Assembly: GCA_966211765.1 (NCBI GenBank)
Contig: CBIHOV010000019.1
Location: 62,001 to 126,000 of the forward strand
Direction: 5' to 3'
Source of the DNA: Paraflavitalea sp966211765
GTDB taxonomy: Bacteria > Bacteroidota > Bacteroidia > Chitinophagales > Chitinophagaceae
DNA: 64,000 bases
Shown: positions 15,844 through 24,665 of the stretch, piece by piece
Layout of the letters: each line of letters opens with the position of its first letter
Numbering within the stretch: the stretch's first letter is position 1
Made by a program: the position numbers and the translations under genes
Notes under the pieces: model-generated
Told to the model about the DNA's origin: nothing
What the model saw: the letters and a program-made list of their open reading frames with translations, nothing else
Databases searched by the model: none

Positions 15844-18252
15844 TTAGAAGGGATACCCGATGCCCAGCTGCAACTGTCCGCTGGCAATATCTATCTTCTG
15901 GAACCAGCCATAGTTCATATTCGCATAGCGCGGGTTCTTGAGCCGGTAAGCCCAGTCAAGACGGATCATGAAGAATTCAAAATCCAGGCGCAGGCTCGTA
16001 CCTGCACCCAGGGCAATATCCTTGTAAAGCCGGCTTAGTTTAAAAGACGCCTCCGGCACATCCTGTCCATCCAGGGATTCTTTACTCCAGATATTGCCAA
16101 TATCAACAAACAGGGCGCTGTTGACTTTCACGCCGGCAATAGTAGTGATGTTAAAACGGTATTCAGCATTAAACTCCAGTTGCATATTGCCAAACCGGTC
16201 TACCCGCGTAGTATCAGAAGTATCATAGATCGTGGAAGACCCGGGGCCCAGTCTTCGTACCTGCCAGGCGCGCATGCTATAAGGACCGCCTGCAAAAAAT
16301 GCCTTGAAAAAGGGTAGGTTATTCTCTTTTACAACCACACCATTCGTGTCGGTTTTACCATAAATGAAGGCAACGCCTCCAAAAGCACGGAAAGCCCAGG
16401 ACGACCGCTTGCGGTTGATATAGTGTTTCACCTCGGCGTCTACCTTCACAAAGCGGCGCAGATCGCCCAATTCCAGGCTTTTGATCAGACCAAACAAGGC
16501 GCCGCTTTCCTCAATACGTCCCCTGATGATCACCAATCGCCGGTCGTTGTCAAACTGCCGGGCAGCGGTAGCACTGAAAACAGTACTGATGATCATTCCA
16601 TCATTAAAGGCAAAACGGTAGGCAGGAATATCTTCTTCCAGCTTCCGCAGACTGTCTGTTTTATGCAGGTCTGTATATTCAAAATTCAGCGGTGTCAACA
16701 CATAACTCTTTGTCCATCGTTGTGTTGCATTATCCGGGTCCGAAGCCCTCGTTCTCCTGCGGGTCCATTCATAGCCCCAGGAAGTATTAAAAGAGGGCGC
16801 CCTGAAAAAATCACGCCGGTCAGTATAAGCCCCCGTCAGGTTCAACACCGTACGCCGGGCCAGTGTGCGTTCATTGCCCTCTGTCTTGCGTGGAAACCAA
16901 TCCAGCAGGAATTTGGGAAGGATGATCTTGGGGAAATAGATATTATGAGAAAGACTCGCTTGCAGGGTTTGCACCAGGTGTGTACCGATCTCAATACCAA
17001 ACCTGGCATTCGTACTCGTTTGGATGGCTTCACGATAGGCATTGCGATTCAGCAGCCGGAAATTAAGACCCAATCCAAAATAAGTGCCCTGCGAAAGGAA
17101 GTCACTTACGTTACGACTCGTTTCGAAATCCACATTGAGACTGTGCTTCATGGCCGGATAGAGCCTCAACACCGCATCCAGTAAGGGTACACTGTCGTAC
17201 CGCTCCTGCAGGCTAAGGTCTACGTTTTGCCAGGCGCCCAACTGGTTAAAGGTGTTGATCACCCGGTAATAACGGCGCTGCGAATAAGCCGAACCCGGCC
17301 GCAGCCGGATATTGTTGGCAATAAAAGGCAACTTGAATCGCCGGGAATTGGAAAAGAATTGATATCCCTGTATCCTCGCACTGTCTTTTGTGACCGGCAA
17401 GGTATCTTCCAGCATCGACAGATCGGGGTATACCCGCACATCCCCAATATAGAATTTCCGGATATGCGCACTGTCCTTTACCGGCCTTTGCCGGATCGTT
17501 ACATTGATCGTAGGCTTTTCGCGTTTTTTACTCAGCGAGTCCAATAACCTCAATTGCTCAAAAGGGTCCAGCGTAGGATCGATCAGCGCAGCTACCACCG
17601 TATCCCGCTCTGCATAGATATTCTCCTTCGAAAATTTATAATAACCACTATCCCGGTAAATGGCCAGCAACCGGTCGAGCTCACCATTGACCTTCTGATC
17701 CGAATAGGGCTCGCCTTTCTTCAGCAGTGATTCACTCCTGCTTTTGAGCGCCATGGCCTGCAGTTCGGGTGTTTCAAGCGCATACGCGATCGAGTCCATG
17801 CGCATGGCTATACCCGGTGTTACAGTAAAGGTGGTATAAACCCTTTTTTGTTCTCCATGCCGCTTATTGGCAACCGTATCGATGTAAAAAGTATCCTGAA
17901 CTACAGGGTTAAAATACCCCAGCGAATGGAGCAGGTTTGTAATGAATATTTTCGACCGGCCAATGTTCAGCGAGTCAAAAACAGGTGGGTTTTTGAGTGC
18001 CCGGAAAAACACCCAGGTGGAGATCAGCCTTGTCTTCAGACTGTCGTCTATCTGCTCCTGCAGCCGGGTTTGTAGTTCCAGCCGGTCATATTCCGGCGTT
18101 TTACCGCTCAGGTCAATGGTCGTCCGGTAGGGGAATGGCTTACTGGAATTATAATTCCGTACTGAGCAGGACGTAGCCAGCAGCATACAGAGTAGACCAT
18201 ATAAAGACCACCTGGAAAATGTAAAAAAGGTAACTTGCCGGCCGGATGTCAT
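15844..18252 (-). CDS. tamL: TamL-type BamA/TamA-family outer membrane lipoprotein
   Basis: About 802 residues from ATG 18252; the frame is open to 18306, but this start puts a lipoprotein signal at the N-terminus (WSLYGLLCMLLATSCS, lipobox LLATSC). A POTRA-type region spans about residues 30-380 (RQRPVKDSAHIRKFYIGDV). The C-terminal half is an Omp85 beta-barrel: GTYFGLGLNFRLLNRN, FFAGGPYSMRAWQVRRLGPG (the lid-loop RxWxxR-like motif), EFNAEYRFNI, ending in LGIGYPF. A lipid-anchored TamA is the Bacteroidota TamL variant, which works with TamB on outer membrane assembly. A TamB homologue is 42 kb away at the right edge. The next gene diverges 21 bp upstream. Confidence 0.88.
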   Translation of the reverse strand: MTSGRQVTFFTFSRWSLYGLLCMLLATSCSVRNYNSSKPFPYRTTIDLSGKTPEYDRLELQTRLQEQIDDSLKTRLISTWVFFRALKNPPVFDSLNIGRSKIFITNLLHSLGYFNPVVQDTFYIDTVANKRHGEQKRVYTTFTVTPGIAMRMDSIAYALETPELQAMALKSRSESLLKKGEPYSDQKVNGELDRLLAIYRDSGYYKFSKENIYAERDTVVAALIDPTLDPFEQLRLLDSLSKKREKPTINVTIRQRPVKDSAHIRKFYIGDVRVYPDLSMLEDTLPVTKDSARIQGYQFFSNSRRFKLPFIANNIRLRPGSAYSQRRYYRVINTFNQLGAWQNVDLSLQERYDSVPLLDAVLRLYPAMKHSLNVDFETSRNVSDFLSQGTYFGLGLNFRLLNRNAYREAIQTSTNARFGIEIGTHLVQTLQASLSHNIYFPKIILPKFLLDWFPRKTEGNERTLARRTVLNLTGAYTDRRDFFRAPSFNTSWGYEWTRRRTRASDPDNATQRWTKSYVLTPLNFEYTDLHKTDSLRKLEEDIPAYRFAFNDGMIISTVFSATAARQFDNDRRLVIIRGRIEESGALFGLIKSLELGDLRRFVKVDAEVKHYINRKRSSWAFRAFGGVAFIYGKTDTNGVVVKENNLPFFKAFFAGGPYSMRAWQVRRLGPGSSTIYDTSDTTRVDRFGNMQLEFNAEYRFNITTIAGVKVNSALFVDIGNIWSKESLDGQDVPEASFKLSRLYKDIALGAGTSLRLDFEFFMIRLDWAYRLKNPRYANMNYGWFQKIDIASGQLQLGIGYPF

Positions 18253-18273
18253 ATAACTTATAAACGAGGTGCA

Positions 18274-19008
18274 ATGTTGGTTAAATCGCAGGTCAAATAT
18301 ATTCAAAGTTTAAGCCAGAAAAAATCAAGAGATGAAGATGGGGTATTTATCGCAGAAGGCCCCAAGTTAATTAACGAACTCTTAAGTACGCCCAACGTTC
18401 AGGTACAGCAGCTTTATGCCCTGCAGGAATGGATCAGCCAACATCCCCAAATGCAGGCCGGTAGCGTCGTTGAGGTAAAGGAGCAGGAGTTGGAGCGCCT
18501 TTCCTTTCTCCAAACACCCAACCAGGTGGTAGGCGTTTTTCGTAAGCCTGTATTTCCTAAAATCACCAGTTACCGGGAGCAGCTTTTTTTGATGCTCGAT
18601 GCCATCCAGGACCCCGGAAATTTGGGAACCATCATCCGTTGTGCCGATTGGTTTGGCATTCATACCGTCCTTTGCAGCCGCGAATCTGCCGATGTTTTCA
18701 GTCCCAAAGTGGTTCAGTCTACCATGGGCAGCATTAGCCGCGTACAGGTTATTTATGAAGACCTCGTCCCGTTTATGCAACAACATGCCGATATCCCTGC
18801 CTATGCTGCTACTTTGCACGGCACCAGTTTGTACGACCAGCCACCACTTCAGCAGGGTATACTCGTCATCGGTAATGAATCAAAAGGTATTCACGAAGAT
18901 TTATTGAAGCTTTGCCGCCACCGCATCACCATTCCCAGAAAAGGAGCCGCCGAATCCCTGAATGCAGCCGTAGCTACCGGCATTATTTTATCACATATAG
19001 CCCGATAA
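18274..19008 (+). CDS. SpoU/TrmH family RNA 2'-O-methyltransferase
   Basis: 244 residues from ATG 18274. The N-terminal substrate-binding domain (LVKSQVKYIQSLSQKKSR, VFIAEGPKLINELL) matches RlmB/TsnR-like enzymes. The SPOUT knot motifs are all there: motif 1 LDAIQDPGNLGTIIRCADWF (Asn-Gly-x-Ile and Arg), motif 2 GILVIGNESKGI, motif 3 ITIPRKGAAESLNAAVATGI. The target is probably a 23S rRNA ribose or a tRNA, but it cannot be fixed from sequence. Confidence 0.92.
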   Translation: MLVKSQVKYIQSLSQKKSRDEDGVFIAEGPKLINELLSTPNVQVQQLYALQEWISQHPQMQAGSVVEVKEQELERLSFLQTPNQVVGVFRKPVFPKITSYREQLFLMLDAIQDPGNLGTIIRCADWFGIHTVLCSRESADVFSPKVVQSTMGSISRVQVIYEDLVPFMQQHADIPAYAATLHGTSLYDQPPLQQGILVIGNESKGIHEDLLKLCRHRITIPRKGAAESLNAAVATGIILSHIAR

Positions 19009-19090
19009 TGTGGGTCGGGAGTTGAGAGCCTGGAGTCAGGAGGTAATGCAAAGCAAGGAGCTAACAGCTAACTCCTGTATTCCTTCTGCA

Positions 19091-19125
19091 TTCTGTATTC
19101 TGCATTCTGTATTCTGTATTCTGTT
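19091..19125 (+). repeat. Heptamer tandem repeat (ATTCTGT family), 5 units
   Basis: ATTCTGT, ATTCTGC, ATTCTGT, ATTCTGT, ATTCTGT in exact 7-nt register. It ends one base before the stop codon of the convergent permease gene. Confidence 0.9.
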
Positions 19126-19126
19126 C

Positions 19127-20359
19127 TCAGCTAAAGCGTATCGCCTTCACCGGCCTTATCTTCTTTACAATGATCGTTGGGATCAGCAATACCAGGAAGC
19201 ACACCAGGAAGGTGCCTGCATCTACCAGCACCACATGCCACCATACCACATCTGCTACTGCCTTGGAGATCCAGTAAGCTTCTTCCGGCAGCGGAATGAA
19301 ACCATAACGTTGCTGCAGCCAGCAGATACCCAATCCGATCACATTGCCCAGCAGTAAACCGAAGAAGGTAATGAACGTACCATGATACAGGAATACCTGT
19401 TGCACCATATGGTTACGCGCGCCCAGTGCTTTCAGCACACCGATCATGCGCGTACGTTCCAATACCAGTATCAGCAGGCAGGTGATCAGGTTCAGCGTAG
19501 CGATCACGATCATGATAATAAGAACAATAGCGATCGTTTTATTCTGTAGCGCCAGCCAGTCGAAGATGTTGGGATAAATATTCTTGATCGTGGTCGACTT
19601 CAGTCCAATAGGCAGCTCCTGCACAATATCCTCACTTACCGGCCCCATTTTATTATAATCGTGCAGGAATATTTCATAACCCCCTACCTGGTCGCTGCCC
19701 CAGTCATTCAGGCGCTGGATCAGCTTCAGGTCGCCGATCGCAATATGCTTGTCGTAATCTTCAATGCCTGTTTTGAAAATACCCGCTACCGTTAACTTGC
19801 GGGGACGGAAACTTGGATTTCCCCGCTGGATAAAATAAATGATCAACTGGTCATTCACCTTCAGGTTAAGCTGGCCGGCGGTATAGGCAGATAAATTGAT
19901 CTCATTGCTATAGCCGCTGTCTGTAAAATTTATCCAGCGTCCTGCTACCAGGAAGTTTTGCAAATTGTTGAAGTCGTAGGTCTTTTCCACCCCTTTCACC
20001 AATACTGCCTCAATGGTGGCTGCCGTTTTCAAAATGGCATTCTTGGTAGCAAAAGCCTGTACGGTTTTGATCGCGGCATTCGTTTTCTTCAGGTTGAGTA
20101 CCGAATCGTTTTTGGGGATGGGCACTTCTTCTGCGATCGATACCGGGGTGGCATCAAAGCTCTGGACCCGTATATGGCCCCAGAAACTAAACACTTTCTG
20201 ACTGATCGTTTTCTGAAAACCATTGGCAAAAGCAATGGTCAGGATCATAACGGCCACGCTGATCACCGTAGCACCTATCGAAAGGCGTATTACAAACCGG
20301 GAAAAGGACCGTTGTTGGTTAAAAGCGATACGGCGGGCTATAAAGGCGGCGATATTCAA
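19127..20359 (-). CDS. LolC/LolE-type ABC transporter permease (FtsX fold)
   Basis: About 410 residues. No ATG fits; TTG 20359 gives the usual family start (NIAAFIARRIAFNQQRSFSR), while another TTG at 20413 would add 18 odd residues. Helix 1 is at about residues 27-47 (IGATVISVAVMILTIAF). A large periplasmic MacB-PCD-like domain follows, then three C-terminal helices (TIAIVLIIMIVIATLNLITC) and the FtsX signature LERTRMIGVLKALGARNHMV. It probably extracts lipoproteins from the inner membrane; no ATPase gene is adjacent. Confidence 0.88.
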   Translation of the reverse strand: MNIAAFIARRIAFNQQRSFSRFVIRLSIGATVISVAVMILTIAFANGFQKTISQKVFSFWGHIRVQSFDATPVSIAEEVPIPKNDSVLNLKKTNAAIKTVQAFATKNAILKTAATIEAVLVKGVEKTYDFNNLQNFLVAGRWINFTDSGYSNEINLSAYTAGQLNLKVNDQLIIYFIQRGNPSFRPRKLTVAGIFKTGIEDYDKHIAIGDLKLIQRLNDWGSDQVGGYEIFLHDYNKMGPVSEDIVQELPIGLKSTTIKNIYPNIFDWLALQNKTIAIVLIIMIVIATLNLITCLLILVLERTRMIGVLKALGARNHMVQQVFLYHGTFITFFGLLLGNVIGLGICWLQQRYGFIPLPEEAYWISKAVADVVWWHVVLVDAGTFLVCFLVLLIPTIIVKKIRPVKAIRFS

Positions 20360-20450
20360 TCGGCATAGATTTTTCGGTCGTAAAAATAGCAGAAAGCAAC
20401 CATACCACTCCAAAAAGCTGTCTTTTAGAGGATTTCTATAACTTCAGCAC

Positions 20451-21740
20451 ATGAAACGATGCATAATATCCTGTTTATTGTTATCGGTCTTCCTGGTACA
20501 GCTCCTTCCTGTACAGGCCCAGATACCTGATGCGGTTTACTCGCCACGCATCAAAACAGTACTGTTGTACCCCACAGGCAATCAGTTGGGGCCACCCATC
20601 ATGCAGCTCGGCGGTATCGGCTCCCTGGAGCTCCATTTCGATGACCTGGATGCCAATGTTAAAAATTATTCCTATACTTTTCAGCTTTGCAATGCCGATT
20701 GGACACCGGCCATACTCAGCCAGTTTGATTTTATCAGCGGATTTTCACAACAACGCATCAGTACCTACCGCGTTTCGTCCATCGCCTTTACCCGCTATAC
20801 CCATTACCAGGCTGCCTTGCCCGACAGGAATTGCATGCCCACCAAATCCGGTAATTATATATTGAAGGTTTTCCTGAATGGCGATACCTCCAAACTGATC
20901 TTCACCAAAAGGATGATGGTGTATAGAGAACAGGCAGCCATCACCGCCCAGGTACAACAGCCATTCAACGGACAGATATTCCGCACTCACCAGAAGATAC
21001 AGTTCAAAGTGGCTTTGAATGAAGGGTTGAATGTGGTCAATCAGTTTCAGCAAATACAGGTAGTCATCCTGCAAAACTATCGCTGGGACAATGCTGTCTC
21101 CAATATCCGCCCTTCTTTCTTTTCGAGGAATGTGTTGGAATACAATACTGAAAATGATGCTGTTTTCCCGGCCGGCAAAGAGTGGCGTTGGCTCGACCTG
21201 CGCAGCTTCCGTTTCCAAAGCGACCGGATAGAGAAGGTAAAATATGGTAGTGGCAGTACCGATGTCATTGTACGGCCAGATGCCAATAGAAGCAGCCAGC
21301 GTTTCAATTTCTTCCGCGACAACAATGGCCTGTTTACCATCGAGACCACCGAAAGCGTCAATCCTTTTTGGCAGGGCGACTATGCTACCGTGAACTTTAC
21401 TTTTGTGCCGGGCAACAATGTCCCTTTCCCCGATAAGGATGTATTTATTGTAGGGCAACTTAGCAATTACAACCTCAGCGATTCGGCTAAAATGGTATTC
21501 AATACAGAGAAAGGTGCGTATGAAAGATCCCTGTTCCTGAAAATGGGATACTACGATTATTGTTATGCCACCATCGATCGCAACGATCCAAAACGAAAAG
21601 CTTCTTTTGATTTCACCGAAGGCAATTATTGGGAATCTGAAAATAACTATACCATTTTGGTATATTATCGTCAATTGGGTGGCCGCGCAGATGAGCTCGT
21701 AGGTTTAACCACCATCAATTCTCTCACGAACAGACCTTAA
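20451..21740 (+). CDS. Type IX secretion system plug protein (DUF5103)
   Basis: 429 residues with a Sec signal (CLLLSVFLVQLLPVQAQ). The N-terminal domain is the T9SS plug / DUF5103 pattern: SPRIKTVLLYPTGNQLGPP, LELHFDDLDANVKNYSYTF, LCNADWTPAILSQFDFISGF. A central immunoglobulin-like part and the C-terminal GQLSNYNLSDSAKMVF / KMGYYDYCYATID region follow. In the characterised T9SS the plug closes the periplasmic side of the SprA translocon. It fits with the T9SS cargo protease at 47-50 kb. Confidence 0.9.
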   Translation: MKRCIISCLLLSVFLVQLLPVQAQIPDAVYSPRIKTVLLYPTGNQLGPPIMQLGGIGSLELHFDDLDANVKNYSYTFQLCNADWTPAILSQFDFISGFSQQRISTYRVSSIAFTRYTHYQAALPDRNCMPTKSGNYILKVFLNGDTSKLIFTKRMMVYREQAAITAQVQQPFNGQIFRTHQKIQFKVALNEGLNVVNQFQQIQVVILQNYRWDNAVSNIRPSFFSRNVLEYNTENDAVFPAGKEWRWLDLRSFRFQSDRIEKVKYGSGSTDVIVRPDANRSSQRFNFFRDNNGLFTIETTESVNPFWQGDYATVNFTFVPGNNVPFPDKDVFIVGQLSNYNLSDSAKMVFNTEKGAYERSLFLKMGYYDYCYATIDRNDPKRKASFDFTEGNYWESENNYTILVYYRQLGGRADELVGLTTINSLTNRP

Positions 21741-21751
21741 ATAATTATTTA

Positions 21752-21868
21752 TTATTGATTACTGGTTATTTCTTTGGCGTATTCAGATGAATAATTGTTC
21801 AAACAGGTGAGTTTTATTGGCTTGTTTGTCTCAAATGAATAATTAATAACCAATAATTAGTAATCAAT
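21752..21868. repeat. Imperfect long inverted repeat upstream of ffs
   Basis: ATTATTGATTACTGGTTATT at 21752-21771 is matched, inverted, by AATAACC (21845-21851) and AGTAATCAAT (21859-21868), with 7 extra bases in the right arm. It flanks about 73 bp of AT-rich DNA between the T9SS plug gene and ffs. It could be a terminator of the former or a small miniature-element remnant. Confidence 0.45.
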
Positions 21869-21891
21869 GAAAGTAATTCGTTGTTTATACC

Positions 21892-21899
21892 TATCTTTG
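21892..21899 (+). promoter_or_regulatory. TAnnTTTG -7 promoter element for ffs
   Basis: TATCTTTG is a perfect match to the Bacteroidota -7 element and ends right before the mature SRP RNA region. I do not see a good -33 TTTG at the usual spacing. Confidence 0.7.
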
Positions 21900-21900
21900 C

Positions 21901-22000
21901 AGCCGGCAGGTCTTACACGACCAGCTCCTGCTGAACCCCCCCAGGACCGGAAGGTAGCAAGGGTAGGCGGTTGTAGCGGTGCGATGTAAGTAATCTGCCT
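21901..22000 (+). ncRNA. ffs: Signal recognition particle RNA (4.5S type)
   Basis: The conserved SRP RNA apical domain is plain: CCAGGACCGGAAGGTAGCAA followed by GGGTAGG, the GGAA tetraloop plus the asymmetric-loop AGCA that binds Ffh. The outer stem also pairs: GGCAG (21905) with CTGCC (21995) and CTTACA with TGTAAG. A T-run (TTTTTTTC) after the closing stem serves as terminator. Length about 100 nt, the short bacterial form. Ends are approximate. Confidence 0.92.
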
Positions 22001-22126
22001 TTTTTTCTTTTTTTTATCCAAGAGCATGGCCAATGGTAACCTGCACACATCTTCCTCTCCTGAAAGATCGCTCCCCGTTCAATGGCCACCCGCATGTTCT
22101 AATCAACATCTCAAAATTTTAATAGT

Positions 22127-22804
22127 ATGAAATTTTTTATTGATACGGCCAACCTGGCCCAGATCAAAGAAGCTCATGAATTAGGTATTCTCGATGGTGT
22201 TACAACCAACCCTTCCCTGATGGCCAAAGAAGGCATCAAAGGCGAAGAAGCTGTAATGAAACACTACCTCACCATTTGTGAAATGGTAGACGGTGATATC
22301 AGCGCTGAAGTTATTTCTACCGAGTTCAAGGATATCGTGGAAGAAGGCAAGAAACTGGCAGCTATTCACCCCAACATTATTGTGAAAGTGCCTATGATCA
22401 AAGATGGTATCAAAGCCATCAAATATTTCTCCGACAATGGTATCAAAACCAATTGTACCCTGGTATTCTCTGCTGGTCAGGCTATCCTGGCCGCGAAAGC
22501 AGGCGCTACCTACCTTTCTCCTTTCATCGGTCGTATCGATGACAGCAATTGGGATGGCATTGAATTGATTGAGCAGATCTCTCATATCTATAACCTGCAA
22601 GGGTATAAAACAGAGATCCTGGCAGCTTCTATCCGCAGCGCCCTTCACATTGTAAAATGTGCAGAAGCCGGTGCAGATGTAATTACCAGCCCCCTGGAGC
22701 CCATCTTAGGTTTACTGAAACATCCGTTGACTGATATCGGCCTGGCCAAGTTCCTGGAAGATGCCAAGAAAACGTATGCTCCCGCAATGGCAGGCGCGAA
22801 ATAA
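22127..22804 (+). CDS. fsa: Transaldolase-family protein, fructose-6-phosphate aldolase type
   Basis: 225 residues, the length of the small FSA/TalC group. Motifs: KFFIDTANLAQIKEA at the N-terminus, GILDGVTTNPSLMAKEG, the Schiff-base lysine in NIIVKVPMIKDG (about residue 86), NCTLVFSAGQAILAAKAGA and LSPFIGRIDD. It either exchanges dihydroxyacetone units in the pentose phosphate pathway or cleaves fructose 6-phosphate; sequence alone does not separate these. It is a single gene with its own terminator. Confidence 0.93.
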   Translation: MKFFIDTANLAQIKEAHELGILDGVTTNPSLMAKEGIKGEEAVMKHYLTICEMVDGDISAEVISTEFKDIVEEGKKLAAIHPNIIVKVPMIKDGIKAIKYFSDNGIKTNCTLVFSAGQAILAAKAGATYLSPFIGRIDDSNWDGIELIEQISHIYNLQGYKTEILAASIRSALHIVKCAEAGADVITSPLEPILGLLKHPLTDIGLAKFLEDAKKTYAPAMAGAK

Positions 22805-22827
22805 GTGACTGACAAATAATTGATTGT

Positions 22828-22859
22828 AAAGAGGGTGTCTCAAAAGAGGCACCCTCTTT
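22828..22859 (+). terminator. Intrinsic terminator after fsa
   Basis: AAAGAGGGTGTCTC pairs with GAGGCACCCTCTTT (one G-T wobble) across an AAAA loop. A short T-rich tail follows. Confidence 0.85.
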
Positions 22860-23240
22860 CTATTTAGCCCTGTAAAAGTGCTAAAAAAGGAACTGGTTGA
22901 AAAGTTGTAGGATTTGTAAGAAACCGGGACCTGCTAATGCAGGGAGCATGAGAGAGGCGGATGCCGATGGCTCAACAGGTGATCGGCCGCAGATCAGCCG
23001 CAGATATAGAATGGATCAGCCGGCTTTCAGAAAGCCCGGTTACTAGCCAGTTGCGAGCCAGTGGCAAGCCAGTTCCAAGCCAGTAGCAAGAAAACATGCC
23101 TCAAATGCAGGCTGGACGCAGAAATGTCAATTGGAGTACTTTCGAGAACAGGTATATATTATTGAAGATCAACATAATGTAACCAGGTAAAAAAAGATTC
23201 TTCGAAGCAAATGTCTTACGTCTCACCTTTTACTGCCCGT
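22860..23240. other. Intergenic, about 380 bp, repeat-bearing
   Basis: No coding frame with family features. It holds several CAGATCAGCCG/GATCGGCCGCAG words around 22980-23030 and the 11-bp tandem repeat at 23045-23088. It lies between the fsa terminator and the 3' end of the small secreted-protein gene. Confidence 0.55.
23045..23088 (+). repeat. 11-bp tandem repeat, 4 units
   Basis: AGCCAGTTGCG, AGCCAGTGGCA, AGCCAGTTCCA, AGCCAGTAGCA. The AGCCAGT core is invariant and only three or four positions vary. Confidence 0.85.
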
Positions 23241-23654
23241 TCATCCCCTCCGCTTCCCCTTTCGACCCGGACTTCCCCCCGGCAATACCTCCTCCATCGT
23301 TTTCAGGCGTTCCGGCGTATCCACTGTTTTCATATAGATCGTCACTTCCCGCCACACCTTCGGATTGCTCTTCAGGGCCGCTTTAACCGCTATTGTAGCC
23401 CCTTTAAAGGAGGTATCGATAATCAGGCTGTTGCCCTCAAACCTGCCGGCAGAAGCCGTAAAGCTCAGCTCTTTGGCCGTAAGCGGCTGCCAGCGGCCAT
23501 CCGTCAGCTTCCCGTCCACATTGATATAATTGTGTACTCCTTTCTTCAGACTGTCCGTATACAGGTGAAAGTAAATACTATCTACCTGTTGCCCCTTCAC
23601 TGCGAGGCTACTAAATACCAGTACCGGAACTAAGATGTAATAGAATAATTTCAA
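23241..23654 (-). CDS. Small secreted protein, unknown function
   Basis: 137 residues from TTG 23654, with a clear signal peptide (FYYILVPVLVFSSLAVKGQ). The mature part is beta-rich (VDSIYFHLYTDSLKKGVHNY, LSFTASAGRFEGNSLII) and ends in a Gly/Pro/Arg-rich basic tail (GGSPGRKGKRRG). VNVDGKLTDGRWQPL-type sequence suggests an exported beta-sandwich, but I recognise no family. An overlapping plus-strand frame is a shadow. Confidence 0.7.
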   Translation of the reverse strand: MKLFYYILVPVLVFSSLAVKGQQVDSIYFHLYTDSLKKGVHNYINVDGKLTDGRWQPLTAKELSFTASAGRFEGNSLIIDTSFKGATIAVKAALKSNPKVWREVTIYMKTVDTPERLKTMEEVLPGGSPGRKGKRRG

Positions 23655-23789
23655 GTGTAAATGATTGCTTGTTTTTAAAGACCCGAAATACCCCCAAACA
23701 GTTGTATTTCCGCCTTGTTAAATATAGCAAGTTTCAGGTTGAACAGGCCGTTAAATACAGGCAATTTGCATACACTAATAATAATTACT

Positions 23790-24665
23790 ATGCTGTCAGA
23801 AAAAATATTAAATTTTGAGCCAGTGGCCACCAATGCTTACCAATACCAGCAAATTGCACGGGCAATCGATTACCTGTATATAAATTTCCGTAGTCAGCCC
23901 AGCCTCGATGAAGTGGCTGCCCAGGTCAATATGAGCGCTTTCCACTTTCAGCGCATGTTTACCGAATGGGCAGGTATCAGTCCCAAACGTTTTTTACAGT
24001 TCCTCACCACCGATTACCTCAAACACCGTATCACTGGTTTCGATAACCTGCTCGATGCAGCAGATGCTGCGGGCCTGTCAAGCCAATCGCGCGTTTACGA
24101 CTTGTTTGTGAACCTGGAAGCGGTAACGCCGCAGGAATACAAAGAGAAGGGGAGTGGCATCCAGATAGAATATGGTTTTCACGCTACCCCATTCGGGGAA
24201 TGCATCATCGGCGTCACAGGACGTGGTATCTGTCATTTGTCCTTTTTACAGGAAGACAACCGGAGCACAGCCATCGAAGAACTGGAAAAGGCCTGGGGCA
24301 ATGCTTCCGTGCGGGAGAATAGCCGCAATACAGAGCTGATGGCCAATGCCATTTTTCACCGCAAACCAGGTACACAGGAAAAGCTAAGTGTACTCGTTAA
24401 GGGAACCAATTTCCAGGTGAAGGTGTGGAATGCCTTGCTGGAAGTGCCCTATGGAACAGTAAGCACCTACCAGTCCATCGCGCGTCGTATCGAAGAGCCC
24501 AAAGCCATGCAGGCCGTAGGGTCGGCAGTGGGCGCCAATCCCGTCGCTTACCTGATCCCTTGCCATCGGATCATCCGTAAAAACCTGATCATCGGCGAAT
24601 ACCATTGGGGCCCCGAACGCAAGAAAGCCATGCTTGGCTGGGAAATGGCGAAGACGGCTGTATGA
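23790..24665 (+). CDS. AraC-HTH / O6-methylguanine-DNA methyltransferase fusion (Ada-like)
   Basis: 291 residues from ATG 23790. Residues about 20-110 are an AraC-type HTH (FRSQPSLDEVAAQVNMSAFH, RMFTEWAGISPKRFLQFL). Residues 130-290 are the methyltransferase, with the acceptor cysteine in YLIPCHRII and the helix FQVKVWNALLEVPYGTVSTY. The N-terminal zinc Cys4 domain of E. coli Ada, which senses methylphosphotriesters, is absent. So it repairs O6-alkylguanine and may bind DNA, but would need another way to sense damage. Confidence 0.92.
   Translation: MLSEKILNFEPVATNAYQYQQIARAIDYLYINFRSQPSLDEVAAQVNMSAFHFQRMFTEWAGISPKRFLQFLTTDYLKHRITGFDNLLDAADAAGLSSQSRVYDLFVNLEAVTPQEYKEKGSGIQIEYGFHATPFGECIIGVTGRGICHLSFLQEDNRSTAIEELEKAWGNASVRENSRNTELMANAIFHRKPGTQEKLSVLVKGTNFQVKVWNALLEVPYGTVSTYQSIARRIEEPKAMQAVGSAVGANPVAYLIPCHRIIRKNLIIGEYHWGPERKKAMLGWEMAKTAV

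Noticed and set aside
16423..17184. 253-codon plus-strand frame inside the TamL gene
   Set aside because: Antisense to the POTRA/barrel region; the minus-strand product has clear family motifs.
20745..21674. 309-codon minus-strand frame inside the type IX plug gene
   Set aside because: Antisense shadow of a protein with a signal peptide and conserved family blocks.
22127..22804. Full-length (about 320 aa) transaldolase
   Set aside because: The protein is 225 residues and has the short FSA/TalC layout.
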